DNA from: a virus
Reading direction: 5' to 3' (one strand)
Length of the DNA stretch: 21,459 nt
Virus record (IMG/VR): IMGVR_UViG_3300023210_000266
Coordinates: 1-21,459 of that record
Positions 12,835 through 20,759 of the stretch are shown piece by piece. Position numbers and translations under genes: made by a program. The notes beneath the pieces were generated by a model. It ran no database searches and was not told the origin of the DNA. It saw only the letters and a list, made by a program, of their open reading frames with translations. Position 1 is the stretch's first letter, and each line of letters starts with the position of its first letter.

Positions 12835-13515
12835 ATGGCACAAAGCGTATTAGTTATTGCTGACTCAGGGACAGGTAAGTCCACAGCAATTAGGACATTG
12901 GATCCTAAAGAAACATTTATAGTTAACATTGCAAACAAACCTTTACCTTTCAAGGGATGGAAAAAAGATTATGTAAATATATCTAAAGATAATCCTAAAG
13001 GTAATATGACATCAGCTTCATCAGCACCTGGTATTGTTAAAGCAATGCAACATGTGAATGATAAAATGCCACATATAACTAATCTTATTATAGATGATTG
13101 GCAGTATATGTCTAGCTTTGAATACTTTGATAGAGCTAATGAAAAAGGGTATGATAAGTTTACTCAGATTGCAGCTAACTTAGCGCAGGTTGCTAAGATG
13201 CCTAAAGATATGAGGTCAGACTTAACTATATTTTTCTTGACACACTCAGAAGAATCAGTAGATGGCAATGGGCACAGAAAAGTTAAAGCTAAAACAATTG
13301 GTAAGATGATTGACAACACCTTAACACTAGAAGGTTTATTCTCTATAGTATTATTTGGTAGAGTTAAGAAGACTGATGATGGTTTAGAGTACGGGTTTGA
13401 TACCCAAAATAATGGAGAGAACACATGTAAATCTCCTATGGACATGTTTGAAGAGTCCTTTATAGATAATGATCTACAGTTAGTAAAGAACTGTATAGCA
13501 GAGTATGAACAATAA
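12835..13515 (+). CDS. Sak4-like RecA-fold ATPase (phage recombinase, AAA_24-type)
   Basis: A 226-residue ATPase. Walker A (ADSGTGKS, residues 9-16) lies at the extreme N-terminus, and a Walker B-like strand (NLIIDDWQ, about 83-90) and an ordered-strand FFLTHSEE segment follow. This short N-terminal layout is typical of the Sak4/AAA_24 group, RecA-core single-strand annealing proteins that need a cognate SSB. The next gene looks like such an SSB, with a similar order to known Sak4-SSB pairs. Expected role: phage homologous recombination and replication restart. A general P-loop ATPase is the fallback reading. Confidence 0.75.
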   Translation: MAQSVLVIADSGTGKSTAIRTLDPKETFIVNIANKPLPFKGWKKDYVNISKDNPKGNMTSASSAPGIVKAMQHVNDKMPHITNLIIDDWQYMSSFEYFDRANEKGYDKFTQIAANLAQVAKMPKDMRSDLTIFFLTHSEESVDGNGHRKVKAKTIGKMIDNTLTLEGLFSIVLFGRVKKTDDGLEYGFDTQNNGENTCKSPMDMFEESFIDNDLQLVKNCIAEYEQ

Positions 13516-13544
13516 TCAATTAATTAATTAAAAAAAAAGAAAGT

Positions 13545-14228
13545 ATGTTAAGTACAAAAGACATGAGCGTAGGCTCAGGAAAAGCAAGACCTTTAATGGG
13601 TCCAGGTAACAACGTGGTAAGAATCAACTCAATCACATTTGATCAAACACCTTATGACAGAGAAGCATATAATGTTAATCTACATATGGAGTCAGAGCCA
13701 ATGGGTGGTGAGTTTGAAGGATTCTTTAGAGACAAAGATAATGAATCTAAGGGTAGATATGATGGTCAAATTGGTAGAGTAAGGGTAACACCATTTCCTT
13801 TTAAGGATACTACATTACCAAGTGGTAGAGAAATTAGCAGAGACCAAGAGATACTTAAGTCTATGATATTCTTATCTGAAACATTAGGTAAGAGATCTGA
13901 GTTAGATGCTATAGAAGCACAAACAATGGAAGACTTTATGTCTAAGTGTAACAGCTTATTCTCTAATAGTAACTTCTTTAATGTTTGTTTAGCTAGCCGT
14001 GAATGGGAAAACAAAGAAGGATATATCAATAATGATTTATATCTTCCTAAGTTATCTAAGGATGGTATACCTATGGAAGCTAAAGATGCTGAGAACTCTA
14101 GACTAATTAGCTTTAATGCTTCTACACATGTTAAAGCAGTGGTTAAGAAAGATGTACCATCTAATGGTCAAGCTAGTAACTTTGAACCAAAGATTGCAAA
14201 GGTGAATGGTTCTGATTTTGATCTTTAA
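13545..14228 (+). CDS. Probable single-stranded DNA-binding protein paired with Sak4
   Basis: A 227-residue protein with a beta-rich centre (NVVRINSITFDQTPYDREAY, GQIGRVRVTPFPF), a helical segment, and a C-terminal flexible part ending KVNGSDFDL, an acidic-hydrophobic tip like those of SSBs. It directly follows the Sak4-like ATPase, the usual place for its partner SSB. A strong leader (TTAATTAATTAAAAAAAAAG) precedes the ATG, consistent with the high levels SSBs need. A large hairpin follows the gene. Assignment is by context and layout, not by a certain OB-fold motif. Confidence 0.6.
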   Translation: MLSTKDMSVGSGKARPLMGPGNNVVRINSITFDQTPYDREAYNVNLHMESEPMGGEFEGFFRDKDNESKGRYDGQIGRVRVTPFPFKDTTLPSGREISRDQEILKSMIFLSETLGKRSELDAIEAQTMEDFMSKCNSLFSNSNFFNVCLASREWENKEGYINNDLYLPKLSKDGIPMEAKDAENSRLISFNASTHVKAVVKKDVPSNGQASNFEPKIAKVNGSDFDL

Positions 14229-14239
14229 TATATAAGAGT

Positions 14240-14293
14240 AGGGGTGGGCATAAAGGCGCTATTGCCATACAGTTAATACACTTGTCCACCCTT
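14240..14293 (+). terminator. Eleven-base-pair hairpin between SSB and primase
   Basis: Positions 14240-14250 pair with 14283-14293 (core GGGTGG/CCACCC, two G-T pairs), enclosing a second hairpin GGC-gctatt-GCC. It is followed by GCTATTATTTTG, a weak T tract, so it may be a leaky terminator. It ends 15 bases before the primase ATG, so it may instead control primase translation. Confidence 0.55.
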
Positions 14294-14308
14294 GCTATTA
14301 TTTTGATT

Positions 14309-15283
14309 ATGATAAGTACAAAGAATTTTATAAGTGAAAAAGATGAGATAAAAAGTAGCTGGGTATTTGAATACTATTTGGATCTACCTGAAAGATTAAC
14401 AGGACAAGATGTTAAGATCAAGTCTATATTTAATCCTAATGAGAAAACACCAAGTATGTTTATTTATTTAGATACAACTCGTAATGAATATAGGTACAAG
14501 GATTTCTCTACTGGTAATCAAGGTGGTAAGATAGATCTGATATTATTATTATTTAATCTAACATATTCTCAGGCATTGTTCAGAGTAGTGGAAGATTATA
14601 ATGCATATATCAGAGAGAATGGCTCACTAGATAATATAAAGTATACACCTGTTGCTAAGTACCAGGTAGACTATATAAAGAAACGTGAGTGGAATCAAAT
14701 AGATGCTGCTTACTGGTTACAATATAACATTGGTTCTAGTTTATTAAAACAGTTTAATGTTGTACCTATTGAGTATTATACAATGATTAAAGAAGAAGAA
14801 GAGAACATACAGAAGATCACTATCACCAATCCCATGATCTATGGATACTATGACAAGGAGGGAGAAATATATAAAATATATCAACCCAAACAAAAGAGAC
14901 ACAAGTTTATAAAAGTTAAACAATATCTCCAAGGCCTTGACCAGTTAAAGTATGATAAGGATTATTTAGTTATATGTAGTTCACTTAAGGATGCTATGTG
15001 TGTTGTTAGTTTTCAATTTAGATTAGAAGTAATAGCTCCTGACTCAGAGAACACTATGATTAAACCATATGTAATGCAAAATCTTTTGTCAAAGTATAAA
15101 AAAGTTGTATGTTTGCTGGATAATGATGAGGCCGGGCATAACGCAATGGAAAAGTATAAGAAATTATATAACATTGAGTCAGTCAAATTAAACTCTGAGA
15201 AAGATATATCTGACGCTGTTCAGAAATATGGACCAGAGTTAGTTAAGCCTAAGTTGTTCAAATTAATTAAAGATACAATATGA
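14309..15283 (+). CDS. DNA primase with Toprim domain, zinc-less
   Basis: A 324-residue primase, which makes RNA primers for the fork. The ATG at 14309 is chosen; a TTG-started extension to 14282 would run through the 14240-14293 hairpin. The N-terminal part follows the CHC2 primase layout (FNPNEKTPSMFIYLD, then YKDFSTGNQGGKIDLI) but lacks the zinc-binding Cys/His residues. A Toprim domain follows, with CSSLKDAM (about 222-229) and LLDNDEAG (about 269-276, the DxD-like metal site). The usual Toprim glutamate position (EGxxD) reads SSLKD, a change I associate with several phage primases. Its stop overlaps the RusA start by ATGA. A GATCACTATCA copy lies inside. Confidence 0.82.
   Translation: MISTKNFISEKDEIKSSWVFEYYLDLPERLTGQDVKIKSIFNPNEKTPSMFIYLDTTRNEYRYKDFSTGNQGGKIDLILLLFNLTYSQALFRVVEDYNAYIRENGSLDNIKYTPVAKYQVDYIKKREWNQIDAAYWLQYNIGSSLLKQFNVVPIEYYTMIKEEEENIQKITITNPMIYGYYDKEGEIYKIYQPKQKRHKFIKVKQYLQGLDQLKYDKDYLVICSSLKDAMCVVSFQFRLEVIAPDSENTMIKPYVMQNLLSKYKKVVCLLDNDEAGHNAMEKYKKLYNIESVKLNSEKDISDAVQKYGPELVKPKLFKLIKDTI
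14815..14825 (+). repeat. GATCACTATCA motif, copy 4, within the primase gene
   Basis: The 11 bases match the intergenic copies exactly. In frame they encode part of K-I-T-I-T using ATC codons, which are uncommon here compared with ATA and ATT. The flanks do not extend the stem beyond GAT/ATC, so this may be chance coding sequence. Confidence 0.4.
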
Positions 15284-15669
15284 AATGGTTCATACCAGGT
15301 AACGTACCAAGTTCTAAAAATAGTAGACGGTGGACAGGAAAGTTCTTTATAGCAAGTAAAACTGTTATGAAGTACAGAAAAGAAACTGAAAAATTATTTA
15401 AAGAAAAGTCTATTGAGTTTGTAAGAGAATTCAGTAAGTATGAGTTACCTGTGTATGTACATTTTACCTTTATAAGAGGAACAAGGCATAAGTTTGATTA
15501 CTTAAACCCTGCTCAGACTGTACAGGATGATATGACTAAGCACGGTTGGATAGTAGATGATAACTGTGAGTACATTATACCATGCTTTGACAAGTATTCT
15601 TATGATAAAGAAAATCCGGGAGTAATAATAGAATTAAAAGATGACAGAAATAAAAAAAGAAATACTTGA
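15280..15669 (+). CDS. rusA: RusA-like Holliday junction resolvase
   Basis: A 129-residue nuclease of the RusA family, which cuts four-way DNA junctions as a dimer. The start PGNVPSSKNSRRW matches the family's N-terminal strand and loop. Conserved acidic residues appear in the expected order: Asp near 73 (RHKFDYLNPAQ), Asp-Asp at 83-84 followed by a helix ending in Gly, and Asp-Asp at 93-94 (GWIVDDNCEYI). Length is close to RusA (about 120). Phages use it to resolve replication and recombination intermediates before packaging. Coupled by ATGA to the primase; the next gene overlaps its end by 29 bases. Confidence 0.82.
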   Translation: MKWFIPGNVPSSKNSRRWTGKFFIASKTVMKYRKETEKLFKEKSIEFVREFSKYELPVYVHFTFIRGTRHKFDYLNPAQTVQDDMTKHGWIVDDNCEYIIPCFDKYSYDKENPGVIIELKDDRNKKRNT

Positions 15670-16048
15670 TTACAAAACTTTCAAAAATATATTAGCCATG
15701 TTAAAGTCCTCATCCAGTGAGGATTTTTTTTTGGCATTAAAAATATGGGGTGGTTATAAAATTAATATAACACTTAATACTATAGTAGCTAGAAGAATGG
15801 GTAAAAGTGAATATGAAGGTACGAGAGAGATGCATAAAAGAATGCTAGAGTTTTCTAGAGTCTATAATACATTTAATCTTGATACAACCTTTCATATATT
15901 AATCAATCAAATGGTTGAAGAAGTTGGAGATGATAAACTCTCTACTAAACTGATCAGGAAAGAAGTATTAGATACAATTAACACATTAGTAGACTACCAT
16001 GGTCTAATAAAAATAGTAAAATTAGAAGAAAAAAATATAAAAATATGA
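15641..16048 (+). CDS. Hypothetical protein with terminator-like hairpin in its 5' end (135 residues)
   Basis: A 135-residue, largely helical protein; the middle (TIVARRMGKSEYEGTREMHK) resembles a helix-turn-helix in spacing, but not convincingly. Its start overlaps RusA by 29 bases and its TGA overlaps the next start (ATGA at 16045). Codons 23-31 form a perfect hairpin followed by nine T. In frame they read SSSSEDFF, so the structure is compatible with coding. Alternatively the first part is a leader and translation starts later. Function unknown. Confidence 0.65.
   Translation: MTEIKKEILDYKTFKNILAMLKSSSSEDFFLALKIWGGYKINITLNTIVARRMGKSEYEGTREMHKRMLEFSRVYNTFNLDTTFHILINQMVEEVGDDKLSTKLIRKEVLDTINTLVDYHGLIKIVKLEEKNIKI
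15707..15732 (+). terminator. Intragenic rho-independent terminator (attenuator)
   Basis: TCCTCA (15707-15712) and TGAGGA (15718-15723) pair perfectly across TCCAG, directly followed by nine T (15724-15732), a textbook terminator. It lies 38 bases after the RusA stop and inside the next gene, just upstream of the VWA-MoxR cassette. It may lower expression of the downstream genes unless translation or antitermination prevents it. Confidence 0.7.
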
Positions 16049-17211
16049 CACACATAGCAGACATTGTTGCAAGAGCAGCTAAAACGTTAATGTTCTCAGA
16101 GCCTTTCTATGGCCTGTTCTTAGTAGGACTTAACAAGAAATATAGAAAAGACTTGCCTACGGCAGGTGTAAGTAAAAATGGTATAGGTATTCAGTTAGCT
16201 ATTAACCCAGAGTTCTTTGAGGGATTACCAGAAAAACACAGGATTGGTTTACTTAAGCATGAGTTATTACATGTATCAATGGGACATTTAATTCTGAGAG
16301 ATAGGTTTGAAGATCATAAGCTATTTAATATAGCTGCAGATTTAGAGATCAATCAGTATATAGATGAAGAATATCTTCCTGAAGGTGGTATAACTATGGA
16401 GATGTTCAAAGATCTTGATCTTGATAGGAGAGCAGGTACTACATATTATTATGAAAAACTTCAACAAGCATGTGAAGATGGTAACTGTCCTAACTTAGAG
16501 AATATACTAAAGCAAATGGATGGTAACAGTCAATATGATCACCCAACATGGGATGAGTTTGAAGATCTATCTGAAGCAGATAAGAAGTTAATAGAGAAGC
16601 AAATAGAACATCAACTTAAAGAAACTGCTGATGCTACGGAGAAAAGACAAGGTCATGTACCTGGTGAACTAGCAGAGATTATTGATAGACTTAGAACAAT
16701 TGAGCCACCATCATTTCCATGGAAACAATATCTTAGAAGATTTGTAGGGAATTCATCTATTAGTTATACTAAGAAGCTCAGACGTAAGTATAATAAAAGA
16801 TATGCTGCTAACCCTGGTCTTAAGATTAAGTTTAAAAATCATATATGTGTTGGTGTTGACACAAGCGGATCTGTATCTAATGATGAGCTCAAAGAATTTA
16901 TGAATGAGTTATGTCATATGCATAAAACAGGACACCAGATTACAGTAGTTCAATGTGATACACAAATAGTATCAATAGAAAAATTTAACCCAAAGAAAGA
17001 TTGGGATATAAAAGGTAGAGGTGGAACAAGTTTCCAACCAGTTGTAGATCATTACAATGAGAAGAAAGAGTATACAGCTCTTATATATTTAACAGATGGA
17101 GAAGCATACCCTCCAGAAGACTGTCCAAAGAATGCATTATGGGTACATAGTAGTAGTAACTACTGTCAAATCAATGAAGACTTACCGGGACAAAAAATTC
17201 AACTTAACTAA
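16045..17211 (+). CDS. Metallopeptidase-like plus VWA domain protein (DUF2201-like)
   Basis: A 388-residue two-domain protein. Residues about 1-110 form a metallopeptidase-like domain with HELLHVSMGH (72-81), that is HExxH with a further His. After a charged middle, a von Willebrand A domain begins near residue 268, with MIDAS motif DTSGS (272-276), GGTSF near 328 and LTDGE near 350, so metal binding looks intact. This is the architecture of DUF2201-like VWA proteins, usually encoded next to a MoxR-type AAA+ ATPase that acts on them as partner chaperone. Here the MoxR gene is 20 bases downstream. Coupled by ATGA to the gene before. Peptidase activity is unproven; the target may be a replication complex or a host protein. 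Confidence 0.82.
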   Translation: MTHIADIVARAAKTLMFSEPFYGLFLVGLNKKYRKDLPTAGVSKNGIGIQLAINPEFFEGLPEKHRIGLLKHELLHVSMGHLILRDRFEDHKLFNIAADLEINQYIDEEYLPEGGITMEMFKDLDLDRRAGTTYYYEKLQQACEDGNCPNLENILKQMDGNSQYDHPTWDEFEDLSEADKKLIEKQIEHQLKETADATEKRQGHVPGELAEIIDRLRTIEPPSFPWKQYLRRFVGNSSISYTKKLRRKYNKRYAANPGLKIKFKNHICVGVDTSGSVSNDELKEFMNELCHMHKTGHQITVVQCDTQIVSIEKFNPKKDWDIKGRGGTSFQPVVDHYNEKKEYTALIYLTDGEAYPPEDCPKNALWVHSSSNYCQINEDLPGQKIQLN

Positions 17212-17231
17212 TTAAAAAAAACAAAAAGAAA

Positions 17232-18497
17232 ATGGCAGAAGTAAATTTAAACATTGAAGAACTAGATGGATTTATTGATCACATCATTAGTAACAACAGA
17301 GTATTACAAGAGCAAGGTAAAAAACCTGTAGCTGTAGAAGTAGTAGGTGAATCAGGTATTGGTAAGACTACTAGTATTATGGACATGGCTAAGAAACATG
17401 AGTTGGATTTTGTTAAGTTAAACTTAGCACAAATAGAAGAGTTAGGTGATCTAGTAGGATTTCCTGTAAGACAATTTCAAATGTATAAAGAAAAGACAGT
17501 TAAGATGTCTGAAAAAGATATATTAAACTATAACTCAAGAGCAGCTGCATCAGCAGACTTAGCTAAGATGCCACAAACAGTGACTAAAAAAGTTGGTCAA
17601 TGGGTTGATGAGTTAGCAGTATCTGATTATCTAAAGAATGGATTTAAGATGACAGGTAAGAATAGAATGTCTTACTGTGCACCTGAGTGGATTGCTGATA
17701 AAAAGAATGGTGGTATACTATTATTAGATGACTGGAACCGTGCTGATGTTAGATTTATACAAGCATGTATGGAATTAGTTGACCGTCAAACATATATCTC
17801 ATGGACATTACCAAAAGACTGGCACATTATCTTAACAGCTAACCCGGATAATGGAGACTACATGGTAAACTCTGTAGATTCTGCACAAAAGACTCGTTAC
17901 ATTACAGCTAACCTTAAGTTTGATATTAATGTATGGGCTAAGTGGGCAGAGTCAGCAGGTATAGATTCAAGATGTATTAACTTCCTGTTGATGCACCCTG
18001 AACTTGTAAGTCAAGAGACTAATGCAAGATCTATATCAACATTCTTTAATGCTATATCTAGTATAGAAAAGTTTGAAGAGAGTCTATCTCTTATTCAAAT
18101 GATTGGTGAAGGTAGTGTTGGTGAAGAGTTTTCATCTATGTTTACTATGTTCATTAACAACAAATTAGATAAGCTGGTTACTCCTATGGATCTATTATGT
18201 CATACAGATGAGAAATATATCTTAGGTGAATTAAGAAGTTGTATTGGTAAAGATGATTCATATCGTGCAGATATAGCATCAGCTTTAGCAACAAGACTTG
18301 CTAACTATTCTGTTGTATACTCTAAGGAGAATACAGTAGGTCAGAAGATAACTGATAGATTGATTGCACTATGCACTAAAGATTACTTTACTGATGATCT
18401 TAAGTACTTAGTTGTAAGAACTATCTTTAATGGTAATAAGCAGAAGTTTAACAAGATGATGATGAACCCTGCAATAATTAAAATGACTGTAAAGTAA
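17232..18497 (+). CDS. MoxR-type AAA+ ATPase
   Basis: A 421-residue AAA+ ATPase. Walker A GESGIGKT (39-46) and Walker B with sensor context (GGILLLDDWNRADVRFIQA, about 160-178) are present. A sensor-1-like HIILTANP strand near 197-204 and an Arg-containing ARSISTF segment near 264 follow, as in the MoxR/RavA branch. These ATPases form rings and remodel complexes with VWA partners (as RavA with ViaA). It has a strong A-rich leader (TAATTAAAAAAAACAAAAAG), suggesting higher expression than its neighbours. Its stop overlaps the next start (TAATG at 18495-18499). Confidence 0.85.
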   Translation: MAEVNLNIEELDGFIDHIISNNRVLQEQGKKPVAVEVVGESGIGKTTSIMDMAKKHELDFVKLNLAQIEELGDLVGFPVRQFQMYKEKTVKMSEKDILNYNSRAAASADLAKMPQTVTKKVGQWVDELAVSDYLKNGFKMTGKNRMSYCAPEWIADKKNGGILLLDDWNRADVRFIQACMELVDRQTYISWTLPKDWHIILTANPDNGDYMVNSVDSAQKTRYITANLKFDINVWAKWAESAGIDSRCINFLLMHPELVSQETNARSISTFFNAISSIEKFEESLSLIQMIGEGSVGEEFSSMFTMFINNKLDKLVTPMDLLCHTDEKYILGELRSCIGKDDSYRADIASALATRLANYSVVYSKENTVGQKITDRLIALCTKDYFTDDLKYLVVRTIFNGNKQKFNKMMMNPAIIKMTVK

Positions 18498-19537
18498 TGG
18501 CAAAGAAAACAGTATTTCAAACAATTGATAATGCTGATGTTATTAATCTAGGGATAGAAGATGGCGTGTACTATGGAGTGTGCGCCTCTTCTTCTTTAGA
18601 TGAAATAGCAACAGTGTTAGTAACAGAAGATATAGAGAAGTATCAAGAAGTAGAAGAACTATTAGTAAATGAAACTACTAGTGATTTAACTACTGTTAAA
18701 AAAGGTTTTGTTCTACCGGGTTGCAGTGTATCTGCTGATAGGTTGAAAGAAGCAGCTAAAGAACATAGTATAACTATTACTAATGATTATGAGTCAGCTG
18801 ATTTTATACTCACTGATGGGAGGATTACAGCAGACTGTAGAAATGAAAAGTATCCAACATCTAAACTATTAGTTGAATGGACAAACGGTTATGTTATTAA
18901 TGATCTTAAAAACTCAGTTCTAGATTATGTTGAAGCTACAGGTAACACTGTATTATGGGATGACAGATGCAATCAGTATTGGAACTTATCTAATTTTGAT
19001 TATGAGTCAGCGCCATATACTTGTTACATATTAACAGGCCTAGCTATTAACTTAGCTACTAAGATTAAGGGTGGTGAGATGAATGTTATAGAAGTTGATA
19101 CTCTTTTAAGTTCATCTGCTAATATTCAACCTTTAACTAAGCAATTAGTTAATGATATAACAGGTATGTTAAACTGTGGTGATGACCGGGAAATGGTAGG
19201 AGCATTATTACCTACTATAGATTATAGAAAGACACCTGCACTAATGTGGCAGCTAGCTTGTAAGTTAAGAGGTAAGGATTATTATTGGCCACGTAACAAA
19301 GACCTAAAGTATTGGTGGACTGTTGCTAATATAGATCAGTTAGGTTACATGTGTGCTGAGGAAGCTGTTATTCATTATGATAAACTTGGTAAACTTGACT
19401 CAGAGAATTTTAAAATGTTAGAACCTATATGTAGAGAAGAAATTAGTATATCTAATAGATCTTTATATGTATTCAGAGTAGCAGTAAACCCTAAATGGAG
19501 AAAGTATTTAAATAATAAAACTAAAACAAATGAGTAG
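18497..19537 (+). CDS. VWA-MoxR-associated protein A, unknown family (346 residues)
   Basis: A soluble protein of unrecognised family and the diverged sister of the next gene. Shared blocks: GFVLPGCSVSADRLKEAA (70-87) then YESADFILTD (98-107); a DRCNQYWNLSNF block (near 156-167); and a helical block with LNCGDDREMVGALLPTIDY then TPALMWQLACKL. The first block (strand, helix, strand, then xSADxx) resembles a BRCT-like fold in layout, which is inference. No catalytic motif is seen. Coupled by TAATG to the MoxR gene and overlapping the next start by 8 bases, so the four genes are probably made together. Likely a structural subunit, substrate adaptor or sensor for the MoxR-VWA pair. Confidence 0.75.
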   Translation: MAKKTVFQTIDNADVINLGIEDGVYYGVCASSSLDEIATVLVTEDIEKYQEVEELLVNETTSDLTTVKKGFVLPGCSVSADRLKEAAKEHSITITNDYESADFILTDGRITADCRNEKYPTSKLLVEWTNGYVINDLKNSVLDYVEATGNTVLWDDRCNQYWNLSNFDYESAPYTCYILTGLAINLATKIKGGEMNVIEVDTLLSSSANIQPLTKQLVNDITGMLNCGDDREMVGALLPTIDYRKTPALMWQLACKLRGKDYYWPRNKDLKYWWTVANIDQLGYMCAEEAVIHYDKLGKLDSENFKMLEPICREEISISNRSLYVFRVAVNPKWRKYLNNKTKTNE

Positions 19538-20750
19538 ACAGAAAATATATGACTTAAATTTTAACGTATCAAGATATTATGATACACAAAATAAACATTC
19601 TAGACTTCAGAAAGAAGATATATCTTTCAGTTCTAGAGGTGAATTTATAGGTGAACATCATTGGAATGGTGGTAAAGAAGAATCAGAAGTACTTCTTGAG
19701 GATCTGACAAAGAGAAATCTTGATTGGTCAAAAATTAAAACAATGTATAGGTATCCTAATTTATCTTTATCTAGAGATAAAGTTTCTTTGATAAAAGATA
19801 AGTATGGTGCCAGGGTTATAAGAGATAAAGATTCAGCTGACATATGTATTATATCTAATAAGACTATTGAAAAGCTAATCCATTCTGATTTATATTACGG
19901 TGGTGTTTGGACAGTTAAAACATTTAATGAAAAGAAGATGCCTGAATTAGCAAATGTAATGACTGCTGAAGCTTATACTTCGTTAGCTGATATATTATCT
20001 CATCTTCCAGATGGAGCAATGATATTTGGTGGAGATAGATATAACTCTTGGAATAACAGTGATGAGTTTATGGAATGTCCTTTAACATATTTTACAGAAA
20101 ATACTAATGGTTATACATGGAGGTCAGATACTAATCATAGCGGTGCAATGTATATTCCTACTAAACATGTAGCAACATGGGACAGCTTTCTGGATCCAAG
20201 TAAAATATTTGTATCAGATATATATGTTAATGAAGTTTGTTCTGAAGATTCTATTGTGCTTGATTGGAACCAGTATGAAGATCTAAAAAAGATGTTAGGT
20301 GCTACTGAAGATGATAAGTCTGTTGCAATGACCATCATGGCTAACTGTAAGATTGAAGAGTCTAAGACGGCCTTGGGATTACTGTTCTTTCATTATGGTG
20401 AGTTAATGAAAGGAGCTTCCACTTGGAATCAGGTAGCATTTAAAACATTACGTAAACAATTTGATCATTATATGATTGGTGGTTGGAATGCTGCTCACAC
20501 AAGTACATTTAGCAGTCTAATAAAAAAGTTAGCTGAAGATAATGCATTAACTGAAGAAGCAATGAAACACATATGTGAATTAGTATTTGATAGAGTTTTA
20601 AACTCTGGTTGTGGATTTACCAAAGATGAGTGCGCATTTGAAATGAAACTTGAAGATGTTAGATTAACTAAACATTATAAAGATAAGTTAGTAAGAGAAG
20701 ATAAAACTCTTTCTGAGTTAGTAACCATGGGAGATGACCTTCCATTTTAA
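19530..20750 (+). CDS. VWA-MoxR-associated protein B with SSB-like C-terminal tip (406 residues)
   Basis: A diverged copy of the preceding protein. Matching blocks are YRYPNLSLSRDKVSLIKD (73-90) then KDSADICIIS (100-109), a DRYNSWNNSDEF block, and LGATEDDKSVAMTIMANCK followed by TALGLLFFHYGELM. It is about 60 residues longer, mainly in the N-terminal part and at the C-terminus. The last residues, TMGDDLPF, closely resemble the SSB C-terminal tip (DDxPF), the docking site for many replication and repair proteins. This suggests it recruits, or competes for, SSB-binding enzymes; that is inference. The next gene, a nuclease, starts 9 bases downstream. Confidence 0.75.
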   Translation: MSRQKIYDLNFNVSRYYDTQNKHSRLQKEDISFSSRGEFIGEHHWNGGKEESEVLLEDLTKRNLDWSKIKTMYRYPNLSLSRDKVSLIKDKYGARVIRDKDSADICIISNKTIEKLIHSDLYYGGVWTVKTFNEKKMPELANVMTAEAYTSLADILSHLPDGAMIFGGDRYNSWNNSDEFMECPLTYFTENTNGYTWRSDTNHSGAMYIPTKHVATWDSFLDPSKIFVSDIYVNEVCSEDSIVLDWNQYEDLKKMLGATEDDKSVAMTIMANCKIEESKTALGLLFFHYGELMKGASTWNQVAFKTLRKQFDHYMIGGWNAAHTSTFSSLIKKLAEDNALTEEAMKHICELVFDRVLNSGCGFTKDECAFEMKLEDVRLTKHYKDKLVREDKTLSELVTMGDDLPF

Positions 20751-20759
20751 ATTTAAATT

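Noticed and set aside
13516-13544. TTAATTAATTAATTAA run as a replication or recombination site
   Set aside because: The same TAATTAA-rich strings precede several genes here and fit a leader for translation better than a special site.
14282-14308. TTG-started extension of the primase (STLAIILI...)
   Set aside because: It starts inside the 3' arm of a strong hairpin, and the ATG at 14309 is correctly placed for the primase domain.
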